Shown: piece by piece, positions 39,373-48,064 of the stretch
Layout of the letters: every line of letters starts with the position of its first letter
Position numbering within the stretch: the first letter of the stretch is position 1
Notes under the pieces: generated by a model
Database searches by the model: none
Seen by the model: only the letters and a program-made list of their open reading frames with translations
What the model was told of the DNA's origin: nothing
Source of the DNA: JAHJQQ01 sp963737555
GTDB taxonomy: Bacteria > Pseudomonadota > Gammaproteobacteria > Thiohalobacterales > Thiohalobacteraceae
Assembly (NCBI GenBank): GCA_963737555.1
Contig: CAVTTB010000008.1
Coordinates: 124,001-188,000 of the forward strand
Reading direction: 5' to 3'
DNA: 64,000 bases
Program-made: the position numbers and the translations under genes

Positions 39373-40206
39373 TTAAGCTTTGCGCAATTGCGCAATCACC
39401 GGCCCTGTCGCGGGCCGGATGCCCCGCCAGATCCAGAAAGACTCCGCTGCCTGTTCGACTAACATACCCAGGCCGTCGCGTGCCTGGTGAGCACCGTGCT
39501 CCAGCGCCCAACGTACGAATGCCGTCGGTTCCGTCGCATACATCATGTCGTAGGCCCAAGTCTTCGCGCCGACCACGGCCGTGGGTAGTGGCGGTACTTC
39601 GCCGGCCAATCCCGCTGCGGTGCCGTTGATGATCAGATCGAACGGGGCTGGCGCGAGTGCGTCGAAGCCGCCGCCCGAGATCGGGCCGAGATCTTTGAAG
39701 AGCGCCGCGAGTTCGACCGCCTTGTGTGCGGTCCGATTCGCAATGATCAATTCAGCCGGCTGTTCAGCGAGCAGCGGTTCGATCACGCCGCGTACTGCGC
39801 CGCCGGCACCGACTAACAGAATACGCAGATTCTTCAGCGCGAGACCGTGATTATCCCGCAGGTCGCGTACTAGGCCGACGCCGTCGGTGGTATCACCGTG
39901 CAGTGTATTTTGTTCATCCCACCACAGTGTGTTCACCGCACCCGCGCGTTCGGCGCGCGCCGTGCGCACGTCGGCCAGGGCCCAGGCCTCCTGCTTGAAC
40001 GGCACAGTGACGTTGAGGCCACGCCCTCCTTCAGCATGAAAGGCGGAAACCGCCGCCTTGAAATCATCCAAGGCAACCAGGATGGCGTCATAGCGCAGGC
40101 GTTGTTCCGTTTGCGCCGCGAATTGGGCGTGAATCTGCGGTGATTTGCTGTGGGCGATGGGATTGCCCATCACCGCATAGCGGTCGAGTGTATCGGCGTG
40201 GTTCAT
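39373..40206 (-). CDS. aroE: Shikimate dehydrogenase AroE
   Basis: AroE reduces 3-dehydroshikimate to shikimate with NADPH in aromatic amino-acid synthesis. The 277-residue protein shows the substrate site GNPIAHSKSPQIHAQFA (about 14-30), the catalytic Lys/Asp pair in NVTVPFKQEAW and DTTDGVGLVRDL, the NADP motif LVGAGGAVRGVIEPLL with NRT (about 154-156), and GLGMLVEQAAESFWIWRG near the end. Its start is 18 bases after the hemB stop on the same strand, so the pair may share a transcript. Confidence 0.96.
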   Translation of the reverse strand: MNHADTLDRYAVMGNPIAHSKSPQIHAQFAAQTEQRLRYDAILVALDDFKAAVSAFHAEGGRGLNVTVPFKQEAWALADVRTARAERAGAVNTLWWDEQNTLHGDTTDGVGLVRDLRDNHGLALKNLRILLVGAGGAVRGVIEPLLAEQPAELIIANRTAHKAVELAALFKDLGPISGGGFDALAPAPFDLIINGTAAGLAGEVPPLPTAVVGAKTWAYDMMYATEPTAFVRWALEHGAHQARDGLGMLVEQAAESFWIWRGIRPATGPVIAQLRKA

Positions 40207-40224
40207 GGCGATGGCTGTCGAGCG

Positions 40225-41259
40225 CTAGCGCGGTGCGCTGCCGGCGGCATCACGCAACCACTGGGCAGCCTGTTTGGCGTAATACGTCAGGATCCCATCG
40301 GCGCCGGCGCGTTTGAAGGCCAGCAGGGATTCCATCACCACCGCGCGTTCGTCCAGCCAACCGTTTTGACTCGCGGCCTTGAGCATCGCGTATTCACCGC
40401 TGACTTGATAAACGAAGGTCGGTGCGCCGAATTGATCTTTTACGCGGCGCACGATATCGAGATACGGCATACCCGGTTTCACCATAACCATGTCGGCGCC
40501 TTCATCGAGATCTAACGAGACTTCCCAGAGTGCCTCATCGCTGTTGGCGGGGTCCATCTGATAACTGTATTTATTGCCGCCGGCGAGATTGCTCGCTGAA
40601 CCGACCGCATCGCGGAACGGGCCGTAGAAGCTCGACGCATATTTCGCCGCATAAGCGAGGATGCGTGTGTTGCGATGGCCAGCCCGTTCCAGTGCCGCGC
40701 GTATCTGGCCGATGCGGCCGTCCATCATGTCTGACGGCGCGACGATATCAGCGCCAGCAGCGGCATGCGAGAGCGCTTGTTTGACGAGCACTTCAGTGGT
40801 CTCGTCGTTGAGCACATAACCGCCCGCATCGATCAGGCCGTCTTGGCCGTGGGTAGTAAACGGATCGAGCGCGACGTCGGTGATGACACCGAGATCGGGA
40901 AATTTTTCTTTCAGTGCCCGCACTGCCCGTTGCGCGAGCCCATCAGGATTGTAGGCTTCACGCGCATCTTCGCTCTTGCACGACAGTGGGGTGACGGGAA
41001 ACAGTGCGACGGCCGGTATGCCGAGGGCCACAAGTTCAGCAGCCTCTTTCAGCAACTCATCGATACTCAGTCGTTCGACGCCGGGCATGGAAGCCACCGC
41101 TTCGCGCTGACCGCTGCCTTCGAGCACGAAGACGGGATAGATCAGATCATCGACCGTCAGGTGATGTTCGCGCATCAGTCGCCGTGAGAACGTGTCGCGA
41201 CGCATACGGCGCATGCGTACCTGTGGAAATCCGCCACGGCCAGTCTCGAAATCGCGCAC
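40225..41259 (-). CDS. hemB: Delta-aminolevulinic acid dehydratase HemB
   Basis: HemB condenses two 5-aminolevulinates to porphobilinogen. The 344-residue protein has the Schiff-base lysine in VMVKPGMPYLDI, the second lysine in AAKYASSFYGPFRDA and the active-site segment DVALDPFTTHGQDG. The last lacks the three zinc cysteines of the E. coli enzyme, so this is the magnesium-dependent type, as in Pseudomonas. The start is GTG at 41259 with GGGAG about 8 bases upstream. It is divergent from the unrecognised gene at 41371, 111 bases apart. Confidence 0.97.
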   Translation of the reverse strand: MRDFETGRGGFPQVRMRRMRRDTFSRRLMREHHLTVDDLIYPVFVLEGSGQREAVASMPGVERLSIDELLKEAAELVALGIPAVALFPVTPLSCKSEDAREAYNPDGLAQRAVRALKEKFPDLGVITDVALDPFTTHGQDGLIDAGGYVLNDETTEVLVKQALSHAAAGADIVAPSDMMDGRIGQIRAALERAGHRNTRILAYAAKYASSFYGPFRDAVGSASNLAGGNKYSYQMDPANSDEALWEVSLDLDEGADMVMVKPGMPYLDIVRRVKDQFGAPTFVYQVSGEYAMLKAASQNGWLDERAVVMESLLAFKRAGADGILTYYAKQAAQWLRDAAGSAPR

Positions 41260-41370
41260 AGTTGACTCCCGTTAATGTCATCGCGAGTTTGAAGTGTAAC
41301 TGGTCCGCTAGGGGTGCGTCATGTAGATAGGCTAGTATGGAACGCATAACCGGTGCCGGAGCATTTTCCA

Positions 41371-41922
41371 GTGGACCTCGTACCTGACCCTGTTAGATGG
41401 CTGCAGAGCGAGGCCGATTTTTCCTTGGTGGCCTGGTATGCCTCGCCGCTGACACAGATGCAGGCGACGGCATTACAGACGCAGGCACGGCGGCGTCTGC
41501 AGCAGGCAATGACAGGCAGGACGAGTGCTCTGGTGCCGCGCCTCGCTGATGTGATCGCAGGGTTTTGGTTAGGGCGAGATGTGAGTCACGATTACCGCAG
41601 CCTGATGGCGACCCTGCCCGAAACGCAGCGGGCAACGGTTGAGTTGGTGTACGGCCAACTGTTGATGAGCTGTAAACGCAGCGCTGCAATGCTGCATTTA
41701 GAGCGTGGTTTCGAGCTCGCGACAGCGGCGCTGGCGCCCGCGGCCTATTTTGTTTTACTGAGGCGACACACCTTGCTGTCTTATTTGGTGTTGACGTCCG
41801 CCGGCGTGCCGCCGCAGACCCTGGGAGATTTGCTGCAAGAGGCGCGGGTGATTCAGCGTTTGAGCGTCGGGCGTGGTGTGCGGCGTGGCGCGAATAATCC
41901 GCACGACGATACCCTCGGTTGA
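41371..41922 (+). CDS. Hypothetical helical protein, family not recognised
   Basis: I do not recognise this 183-residue protein. It is largely helical and soluble, with many Ala, Leu, Gln and Arg. A moderately hydrophobic stretch (ATAALAPAAYFVLLRRH, then LLSYLVLTSAG) near the C-terminal third might be buried rather than membrane-spanning. GTG 41371 is chosen because GGAG lies 9 bases upstream; an in-frame GTG 18 bases earlier has none. It is divergent from hemB and is followed by 490 bases without a protein gene. Codon use looks like that of its neighbours. Confidence 0.65.
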   Translation: MDLVPDPVRWLQSEADFSLVAWYASPLTQMQATALQTQARRRLQQAMTGRTSALVPRLADVIAGFWLGRDVSHDYRSLMATLPETQRATVELVYGQLLMSCKRSAAMLHLERGFELATAALAPAAYFVLLRRHTLLSYLVLTSAGVPPQTLGDLLQEARVIQRLSVGRGVRRGANNPHDDTLG

Positions 41923-42064
41923 GCCGTGGTTGTCGCGTTAGTGGCGCAGCGCGGCGACGTTTCGACGCATTGTGCCTGAGATTGGTGCGCTGAGGGTGCG
42001 CGCTGATCTCAAGCCAATCTAACTAAGTAACTATATTTCAATAGGTTATCTGGCGCTGGCGCGG

Positions 42065-42083
42065 TTGGCACAGGCCCTGCATT
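42065..42083 (+). promoter_or_regulatory. Sigma-54 (RpoN) -24/-12 promoter, near consensus
   Basis: The sequence TTGGCACAGGCCCTGCATT matches the sigma-54 consensus TGGCAC-N5-TTGCW except for one base (C for the first T of the -12 box). GG (42067-42068) and GC (42079-42080) are separated by exactly 10 bases, the rigid sigma-54 spacing. Predicted transcription start is near 42092. No protein gene begins downstream before the terminator at 42378. Confidence 0.65.
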
Positions 42084-42091
42084 GTGTAAAG

Positions 42092-42410
42092 CGAGGCCGG
42101 CATAAACCGGCGGCTCAAGAAAACCGAGCCCCGGCCGCTGACTTCACCAGAGACGCAGATGATGAGTCTACTGTGGCATGAGTCCGGGCGGGGTCGAACC
42201 CAAACGAACAAACCATGCCGGATTGTTGATGACATGGTGCGTAGGTCCGCGAGCCGGAACTCCTGAAGTGTCACACAGTCCTAGAGGTGATACCGCTGGT
42301 TCAACCAAGCGGGCTCATGCCACAGATGACGTGCCGCTGTTATCTGCTCGACTCCTCCGACGCTGAAAAGCGTTTTTCAGCCCCGCCCATAAAGCGGGGC
42401 TCTTTTTTTG
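42092..42410 (+). ncRNA. Candidate structured small RNA driven by sigma-54
   Basis: The 490 bases between the hypothetical gene and rubredoxin reductase hold no recognisable protein. From the predicted start near 42092 the RNA would form hairpins GCCGG/CCGGC and GGCTC/GAGCC. A long-range helix would pair 42172-42186 (TGTGGCATGAGTCCG) with 42310-42324 (CGGGCTCATGCCACA), 14 pairs plus one G-U. It ends at a strong terminator. I compared it from memory with 6S, tmRNA, RNase P, 4.5S and common riboswitches and found no match. A short reading frame (ATG 42159) exists but has a poor ribosome-binding site. The part at 41923-42064 shows nothing else I can name. Confidence 0.5.
42378..42409 (+). terminator. 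Strong Rho-independent terminator
   Basis: Arms AGCCCCGC (42379-42386) and GCGGGGCT (42394-42401) with a 7-base loop are followed by CTTTTTTT. The T-run makes it a plus-strand terminator. A second hairpin (GCTGAAAA 42362-42369 with TTTTCAGC 42374-42381) shares three bases with the first, so the two may compete. Confidence 0.88.
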
Positions 42411-42412
42411 TG

Positions 42413-43558
42413 TCACGGCAGCACGGGCGGTAACTGTTTGGTGAGGCCCTGTTTTTCCGCGCTGGCTGTACCCGCCAAGGCGAAACCCAACAGCGTACCG
42501 TCGCCCGCTTTGAACAAGGCGCGGATGCCCTCCCCTTCGGCCTGGATATCCCAAGCGCCAACACTGTTCACAGCAGGCGGAGAGATCACCAAGGGGCACG
42601 CGGGCGTTTTAACAACGACGGGCATGGCCGGATAACTGACCGGTGTGGCGACGCCGGCCAGGGTTTTGGCCAGCGCGCGCGCACTGTGCATCAGAGGCAT
42701 AACGTACGGCAGCACCAAGCCGTCGATTTCCGCGCAATCACCCAGTGCATAAATGTCCGGATCCGATGTCGCCAACTGGCGGTCGGTGACGATGCCGCGA
42801 TTTACCGTCAGTCCAGCGCTCATGGCCAGTTGTGTGCGCGGTCGCAGACCCACGGCACTCAGTACAACATCGGCCACGACATGCGAGCCATCACTGAAGC
42901 CGATACGCAAACCATCCGTCGTTTTGTCCACTGTGCTAGCCGAGACACCGAAGTGCCAATGTATGCCTAGATTGCCAAGCGCACTGCGTAAGTTTTCGCC
43001 TACCGCTTCGGGCACTAATCGACCCAACGGATGAGTGGCGATGTCAATTACCGAGACTTTGTAGCCGCCGGTTGCAAGATCGTTGGCAAACTCGCAACCG
43101 ATCAGTCCAGCTCCGAGAATGGCAACACGGTGTTTGCCTTCGAGGGCGCTGCGAAATTTCGCGTAATCGTATAGATCATTAACACTGAGGACGACATCAA
43201 CCGCATCACCCTGTAGTGGCAAGCGGATGGGATCGGCACCCAATGCCAACACCAGTTTTTCATAGGGCAGTTCACGGTCGCCAAGACACACGCATTTATT
43301 ACCACGGTCAATCGCAGTAATTTCCGTGTGGGCGAGAATATCTGCATGAAGTTGTAGCGCCATCTGCTCTGCGCTGGCATTCGCCAGCGATGCCACGGAT
43401 TTCCCCTGTGCAAAGGCATTCGACAGCACCGGCTTCGAGTAGAAGTCAGCGGCATCTGCCGAGACCAGCAGCAACGGCGTATCCGGTGCGAGCTTGCGGA
43501 ATTCCCGGGCGACGGTGTAACCCGCCAGCCCGGTTCCGATGATCACGATGGGTTTCAT
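42413..43558 (-). CDS. rubB: Rubredoxin-NAD(+) reductase-type flavoprotein
   Basis: A 381-residue FAD/NAD(P) oxidoreductase that passes electrons from NADH to rubredoxin. The FAD motif is IVIIGTGLAGYTVAREF (about 4-20), the NAD motif VAILGAGLIGCEFANDL (about 144-160), and the second FAD motif DIYALGDCAEI (about 272-282). ATG 43558 starts MKPIVIIGTG; a longer frame upstream overlaps rubredoxin and is unlikely. It lies 11 bases after the rubredoxin gene, which identifies its partner. It is the last gene of the peroxide-defence cluster and its stop abuts the terminator region. Confidence 0.9.
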   Translation of the reverse strand: MKPIVIIGTGLAGYTVAREFRKLAPDTPLLLVSADAADFYSKPVLSNAFAQGKSVASLANASAEQMALQLHADILAHTEITAIDRGNKCVCLGDRELPYEKLVLALGADPIRLPLQGDAVDVVLSVNDLYDYAKFRSALEGKHRVAILGAGLIGCEFANDLATGGYKVSVIDIATHPLGRLVPEAVGENLRSALGNLGIHWHFGVSASTVDKTTDGLRIGFSDGSHVVADVVLSAVGLRPRTQLAMSAGLTVNRGIVTDRQLATSDPDIYALGDCAEIDGLVLPYVMPLMHSARALAKTLAGVATPVSYPAMPVVVKTPACPLVISPPAVNSVGAWDIQAEGEGIRALFKAGDGTLLGFALAGTASAEKQGLTKQLPPVLP

Positions 43559-43569
43559 GTGCGTGACCG

Positions 43570-43737
43570 TTACCCGGCTTCGACCATTTCGAAATCTTCC
43601 TTGCCGATGCCGCACTCGGGACACACCCAGTTATCCGGGATGTCCGCCCAGGCGGTGCCCGGCGCGATACCTTCTTCAGGCAAACCGAGTGCTTCGTCGT
43701 AGATGAACCCACAGACAATACATTCCCATTTCTTCAT
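43570..43737 (-). CDS. rubA: Rubredoxin
   Basis: A 55-residue electron carrier with a single iron held by Cys6, Cys9, Cys39 and Cys42 (CIVCG and CPECG). It is the usual size, with the conserved GFIYDEALG and WADIPDNWVCPECG segments. ATG 43737 is the natural start. It sits between rubrerythrin (49 bases upstream) and rubredoxin reductase (11 bases downstream), the three parts of an NADH-peroxide reductase chain. Confidence 0.97.
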   Translation of the reverse strand: MKKWECIVCGFIYDEALGLPEEGIAPGTAWADIPDNWVCPECGIGKEDFEMVEAG

Positions 43738-43786
43738 GTCTTTATCCTCAATGTTGATAGCGCGTAAGTGTTGAAAGCAATCCGTG

Positions 43787-44260
<474 letters not shown>

Positions 44261-44327
44261 CTGTATCCCTCCAGGGGGTGGTTGCTGGTGACGGGTACAG
44301 ATTAGGGTAGAGTCTTTGATTGATCTA

Positions 44328-44364
44328 ATTGATTATCTATATAATGTTTATAGTTATTAACTAT
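44328..44364. promoter_or_regulatory. Probable OxyR operator upstream of rubrerythrin
   Basis: The half at 44350-44364 (ATAGTTATTAACTAT) matches the 15-base OxyR element ATAGnTnnnAnCTAT perfectly. The half 7 bases away at 44328-44342 keeps 7 of the 10 fixed positions. The spacing of 7 is that of a full OxyR tetramer site. It lies between the oxyR stop and the rubrerythrin start, in an A/T-rich stretch unlike the surroundings. Confidence 0.65.
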
Positions 44365-44369
44365 AATTG

Positions 44370-45290
44370 TCAGACCGGTTGTATTCCACTCAACCCGCAA
44401 TCGAGTATCGCCTGACGCAGGGCCTCGATTGCCTGCGGACGCGGAAAACTGACCCGCCAAGTGAGTGCGACCCGACGTTGTGGTTCCGGCGCGTCGAAGC
44501 GGCGGATGGTGACCAGCCGTTGCGCATAGCGATCGGCACCGGCGGCCGTGGCGGGCAGCACGGTGATGCCCATGCCGCTGGCCACCATATGGCGAATGGT
44601 TTCAAGCGAAGTGCCTTCTACCGTTTGCATCTGTGATTGGTTGTCGACGCGATGTGCACACGCGGGACAGGCATCGAGTATCTGCGTGCGGAAACAATGT
44701 CCACTGCCGAGCATGAGCAAGGTTTCCCGTGCCAGGTCGTCAGCATGGATAAGTGTCTTCTCGGTCAAGGGATGGCTGCTCGGCATCAGTACCACAAACG
44801 GCTCATCGTACAACGGTAACGTAACCAAGCCGGGCTCTTCGAATGGCAAGGCGACCAGTGCCGCATCCAACTCGCCTTGGCGCAGGCGCTCGCGCAGCCG
44901 AGATGTAAAGTTCTCTTCGATGACCAGCGGCATCTGCGGTGCGCGATCATGCAAGGCAGGGATCAGGTGCGGAAACAGATATGGACCGATGGTGTAGATG
45001 GCGCCGACACGCAATGGCCCGGCGAGTTGGTCGCGTCCGCCAGTGGCCAGTAGTTTGATTGTGTCGACTTCCTCGATCACGCGCTGGGCTTGCTCGACGA
45101 TAAGCGCGCCGATAGACGTGAGCGAGATATCCTGTTTGCGGCGTTCGAACAATTGCACGCCGAGACCCGCTTCAAGTTTCTTGATGGCGACACTCAAGGT
45201 GGGTTGGCTGACATGGCACTGCTCGGCAGCGCGACCGAAATGGCGTTGCTGTGCCAAGGCAAGCAGATAGCGCAGTTCGGTTAGCGTCAT
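44370..45290 (-). CDS. oxyR: Peroxide-sensing LysR-type regulator OxyR
   Basis: OxyR activates peroxide-defence genes when Cys199 and Cys208 form a disulfide. Both are at exactly those positions here (GSGHCFRTQILDAC, 195-208). The 306-residue protein has the LysR winged helix (about 1-60, HVSQPTLSVAIKKLE) and the substrate-like domain. It begins one base after the hemF stop on the same strand. The next genes on the strand are rubrerythrin, rubredoxin and rubredoxin reductase, its likely targets. Confidence 0.96.
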   Translation of the reverse strand: MTLTELRYLLALAQQRHFGRAAEQCHVSQPTLSVAIKKLEAGLGVQLFERRKQDISLTSIGALIVEQAQRVIEEVDTIKLLATGGRDQLAGPLRVGAIYTIGPYLFPHLIPALHDRAPQMPLVIEENFTSRLRERLRQGELDAALVALPFEEPGLVTLPLYDEPFVVLMPSSHPLTEKTLIHADDLARETLLMLGSGHCFRTQILDACPACAHRVDNQSQMQTVEGTSLETIRHMVASGMGITVLPATAAGADRYAQRLVTIRRFDAPEPQRRVALTWRVSFPRPQAIEALRQAILDCGLSGIQPV

Positions 45291-45291
45291 T

Positions 45292-46219
45292 TCAATCGGT
45301 GCTGCACTTGTAGTTTAGCCAGTCGCGCGGACGCAGGAAAATATCGTAGAGCCGCACTTCGGCTGTACCCGGTGCAGGATGCCAGTCGTAACGCCAGCTC
45401 ACCTGCGGCGGTAAGGACATCAGGATCGATTCCGTGCGTCCACCCGATTGCAGGCCGAACAAAGTGCCGCGATCGTAAACCAGATTGAATTCGACATATC
45501 GACCGCGCCGATAGCATTGGAATTCGCGTTCACGATTACCATAGGGCAGGTCTTTGCGACGTGCAACGATGGGCAGATATGCCGGCAGATAATGATCGCC
45601 GACGCTACGTAGAAAGGCGAAGCTTTGCTCGAAGCCATCGCTATTGAGATCGTCGAAAAAAAGTCCGCCGATGCCACGCGGTTCATCACGATGCTTCAGG
45701 TAGAAATACTCATCGCACCATTTTTTATAGCGCGGATATACATCGTCGCCGAATGCCTGAACAGGCATCACGCGCGATACGATGCCAATGTGCGGCGTCA
45801 TCTTCAAAACCGTAATAGGGCGTCAGATCAAAACCACCACCGAACCACCACACTGGATCAGCATCCGGCTTGCGTGCGATGAAGAAGCGCACATTGGCGT
45901 GTGAGGTGGGTGCATAAGGATTGTGTGGGTGTACTACCAGCGACACGCCCATCGCTTCGAAATCGCGGCCGGCGAGTTCAGGACGGTGTGCGGTGGCAGA
46001 CGGCGGTAGGCCCTTACCGTAGACCTTAGAAAAATTGATGCCGGCTTTTTCAAAGACAGCACCCCCTTCCAATACACGCGAGCGCCCGCCGCCACCGCCG
46101 GGGCGCTCCCAGCTGTCTTCGCGGAAGGGTGTGCCATCGAGTGCACCGAGGGCATCGCAGATGCGGTCTTGTAGTGCGAGCAGATACTGCTCTACAGCGT
46201 TGGTGTCGAGTTCCGACAT
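45292..46219 (-). CDS. hemF: Oxygen-dependent coproporphyrinogen III oxidase HemF (one frame break)
   Basis: HemF oxidatively decarboxylates coproporphyrinogen III to protoporphyrinogen IX in the cytoplasm. The first half is in frame from ATG 46219 and has RPGGGGGRSRVLEGGAVFEK, NPYAPTSHANVRFF and WWFGGGFDLTPYYG. The frame breaks near 45760. The rest (FGDDVYPRYKKWCDEYFYL, RGIGGLFFDDL, EFNLVYDRGTLFGLQSGGR and the C-terminal SLPPQVSWRYDW) is in another frame. Joined, the length is about 308 residues, normal for the family. It abuts oxyR, so haem synthesis and peroxide sensing are linked. Confidence 0.95.
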
Positions 46220-46281
46220 GGTGTCCCTGGCTGCGTAGTTTGGTGTGCAGCAGATGATACACCAGTCGGAAGATTCCGCGA

Positions 46282-47319
46282 TTAGGCCGCGGGGACTTGG
46301 GTTTCCAAAGTTACCCGGTTGCGCCCAAGGTGTTTGGATTGATAGAGCGCGCCGTCGGCTCGCCCGATGAGCGTTTCCGGTGTGTCGCCCGCCTTGAAGG
46401 TGGCGATGCCGAGAGAGAGTGTGACGCCACCGATGGGCTGTTGTGTATCGGTGCGACGTAAGCGCTGGCTTTGCACGCGAGCGCGCAGCGATTCGGCCAC
46501 AGCCAGTGCGCCGCGCAGTGGCGTGTTCGGTAGCAGGACGGCGAATTCCTCGCCACCGAAACGGGCGACCAGGTCTTGACCCTTGAGTGAATCCTTGAGG
46601 ATATTAGAGACAAAGCGCAGCAATTTATCGCCAATCAAATGGCCGTGGTTATCATTGAAGTGTTTGAAGTGATCGATGTCGGCCATGATCAGACATACGT
46701 CGTTTCCGGTTTCACGGGCCACTTCGATCTGTTCTAGAATCGCGCTATCGAAGGCTTTGCGATTGGCCAGTCCGGTAAGTGCATCGGTCGACGCTTCGTA
46801 ACGCGCCTCTTCAAGTTGATGGCGCAGCTCATCGAGTTCGTGGTTGGTTTTTTCCAGCTGTTGTTCCAGCTGGCGATTCGAGTCCAGCATTTGGTTCGTT
46901 TCACCCATGAATTCATTGACCAGGCTGCGAAACTCACCGGTACTGAGATCTTTTGACATGCGCGCGTTATAGTCTTCGAGCACCTGACTGTAATGATTGG
47001 CTTGTCCGCCTGATGTCGCAAGCTGCTGGAGCACGGAGGCAACCAGGCTGCGTACCTCGGTGCGCATCTGCTCGGCGATCTTTTCCTCGGTATTGCGGAA
47101 GAACTGATCGTAGAGTTCATCGCTGAACGCGGCGCTGATGGAGCGTGTGCTGGTGAGTGCGTGGTCGACCGATTCTTTCAGTGGCTGATTGCGGCCACTG
47201 ACGAAGTCATACCAGACGGTGTAGTGCTTTGGGTTGGCCGGTATGCCATTACGCGACATCAACGGTAATGCCAGACGAATGAATTCGGCGGCTTGGTCGG
47301 CGGTCTCGTGGTATTCCAT
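46282..47319 (-). CDS. Diguanylate cyclase (GGDEF domain)
   Basis: A 345-residue soluble protein. The N-terminal helical part (about 1-140) is of a kind seen in other cyclases but has no named sensor fold. A coiled coil (about 140-175) leads to a GGDEF domain starting STDALTGLANRKAF. The active loop is GGEEF (255-259) with the metal site DIDHFKHFND. The inhibitory RxxD is replaced by KGQD, so product inhibition may be weak. It should make c-di-GMP from two GTP. ATG 47319 starts MEYHETADQ; a longer frame upstream lacks support. It stands alone between hemF and tsaC. Confidence 0.92.
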   Translation of the reverse strand: MEYHETADQAAEFIRLALPLMSRNGIPANPKHYTVWYDFVSGRNQPLKESVDHALTSTRSISAAFSDELYDQFFRNTEEKIAEQMRTEVRSLVASVLQQLATSGGQANHYSQVLEDYNARMSKDLSTGEFRSLVNEFMGETNQMLDSNRQLEQQLEKTNHELDELRHQLEEARYEASTDALTGLANRKAFDSAILEQIEVARETGNDVCLIMADIDHFKHFNDNHGHLIGDKLLRFVSNILKDSLKGQDLVARFGGEEFAVLLPNTPLRGALAVAESLRARVQSQRLRRTDTQQPIGGVTLSLGIATFKAGDTPETLIGRADGALYQSKHLGRNRVTLETQVPAA

Positions 47320-47470
47320 GTCTCTTCTTGCTCCTTCCACCAGGGCACCTAATTCGCGGTCCCTGTGTGGCGCTCTTGTCGGTTATTTGTTTTAGGCACG
47401 CGTCGATATACCGGCGTTAACGGCACCCGGCCGTTATTACTGCAGGAGCTATGCCAGGAATTGTGACGGA

Positions 47471-48064
47471 TTACCCGTTTCGCAGAACCTTGTCAGTTCG
47501 GGCGTCGCGGATTTCGCTGGGACGGATGCGGGCACCGAGTGGCCCGGGCAGGAGATAATCGATGGCGTCGTCGAAGTAACGGCGCAGTTGCAAGGCCGTG
47601 TGCGCGGGTTTGCGGCCGCGGGGATTGGCGCTGGTGGAGACCAGGGCGCCACCATAAGCGCGGCACAGCGCGGCACATCCGGCATGTGCGGTTACACGCA
47701 CAGCCAGACTGTCATGGCGGCCGCGCAACCAGACCGGCACCTCCGGGCGTGCCGGCAGCAGCCAGGTTACCGGACCCGGCCAGGTGGCAAAGATTTTCCG
47801 CCGCAACGACGCGGACACGGGCTCGAGAAAATGTTCGACTTGATTGAAATCGGCGGCGATCAGAATCAGTCCGGCTTCGAGAGGGCGTTGCTTGAGTGCG
47901 AGCAAACGCATCACCGCCGGCGCGTTGAGCGGATCGCAGCCCAGGCCATATACCGCTTCGGTCGGATAGGCGATGACGGCGCCGTCGCGTAATAGCTGTG
48001 CGGCGCGGCGCAGGTGCCAGGGTTGGGTGGGGATGCGTGACGCCGCCGGCTCAGGCTTCGTCAT
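47471..48064 (-). CDS. tsaC: Threonylcarbamoyl-AMP synthase TsaC (Sua5/YrdC)
   Basis: TsaC makes threonylcarbamoyl-AMP for the t6A37 modification of ANN-reading tRNAs. The 197-residue protein shows the YrdC features VIAYPTEAVYGLGCDP (about 31-46), the KQRPLEAGLILIA segment and the GALVSTSANPRGRKP loop (about 141-155). It begins within the last codons of topA (topA stop 48051, start 48064), so the pair is translationally coupled. Confidence 0.94.
   Translation of the reverse strand: MTKPEPAASRIPTQPWHLRRAAQLLRDGAVIAYPTEAVYGLGCDPLNAPAVMRLLALKQRPLEAGLILIAADFNQVEHFLEPVSASLRRKIFATWPGPVTWLLPARPEVPVWLRGRHDSLAVRVTAHAGCAALCRAYGGALVSTSANPRGRKPAHTALQLRRYFDDAIDYLLPGPLGARIRPSEIRDARTDKVLRNG

Noticed and set aside
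42187..42200. tRNA T-arm-like GGGTCGAACCC on either strand
   Set aside because: No anticodon arm, D arm or acceptor stem can be built around it.
42159..42200. Hammerhead ribozyme core resembling GATGAGTC...GAAC
   Set aside because: The invariant CTGATGA and GAAA core bases are not both present and stem II does not form.
42172..42324. Retron-type or guide RNA with complementary ends
   Set aside because: No reverse transcriptase, TnpB, IscB or Cas gene lies within the window, and the sigma-54 promoter with terminator gives a simpler explanation.
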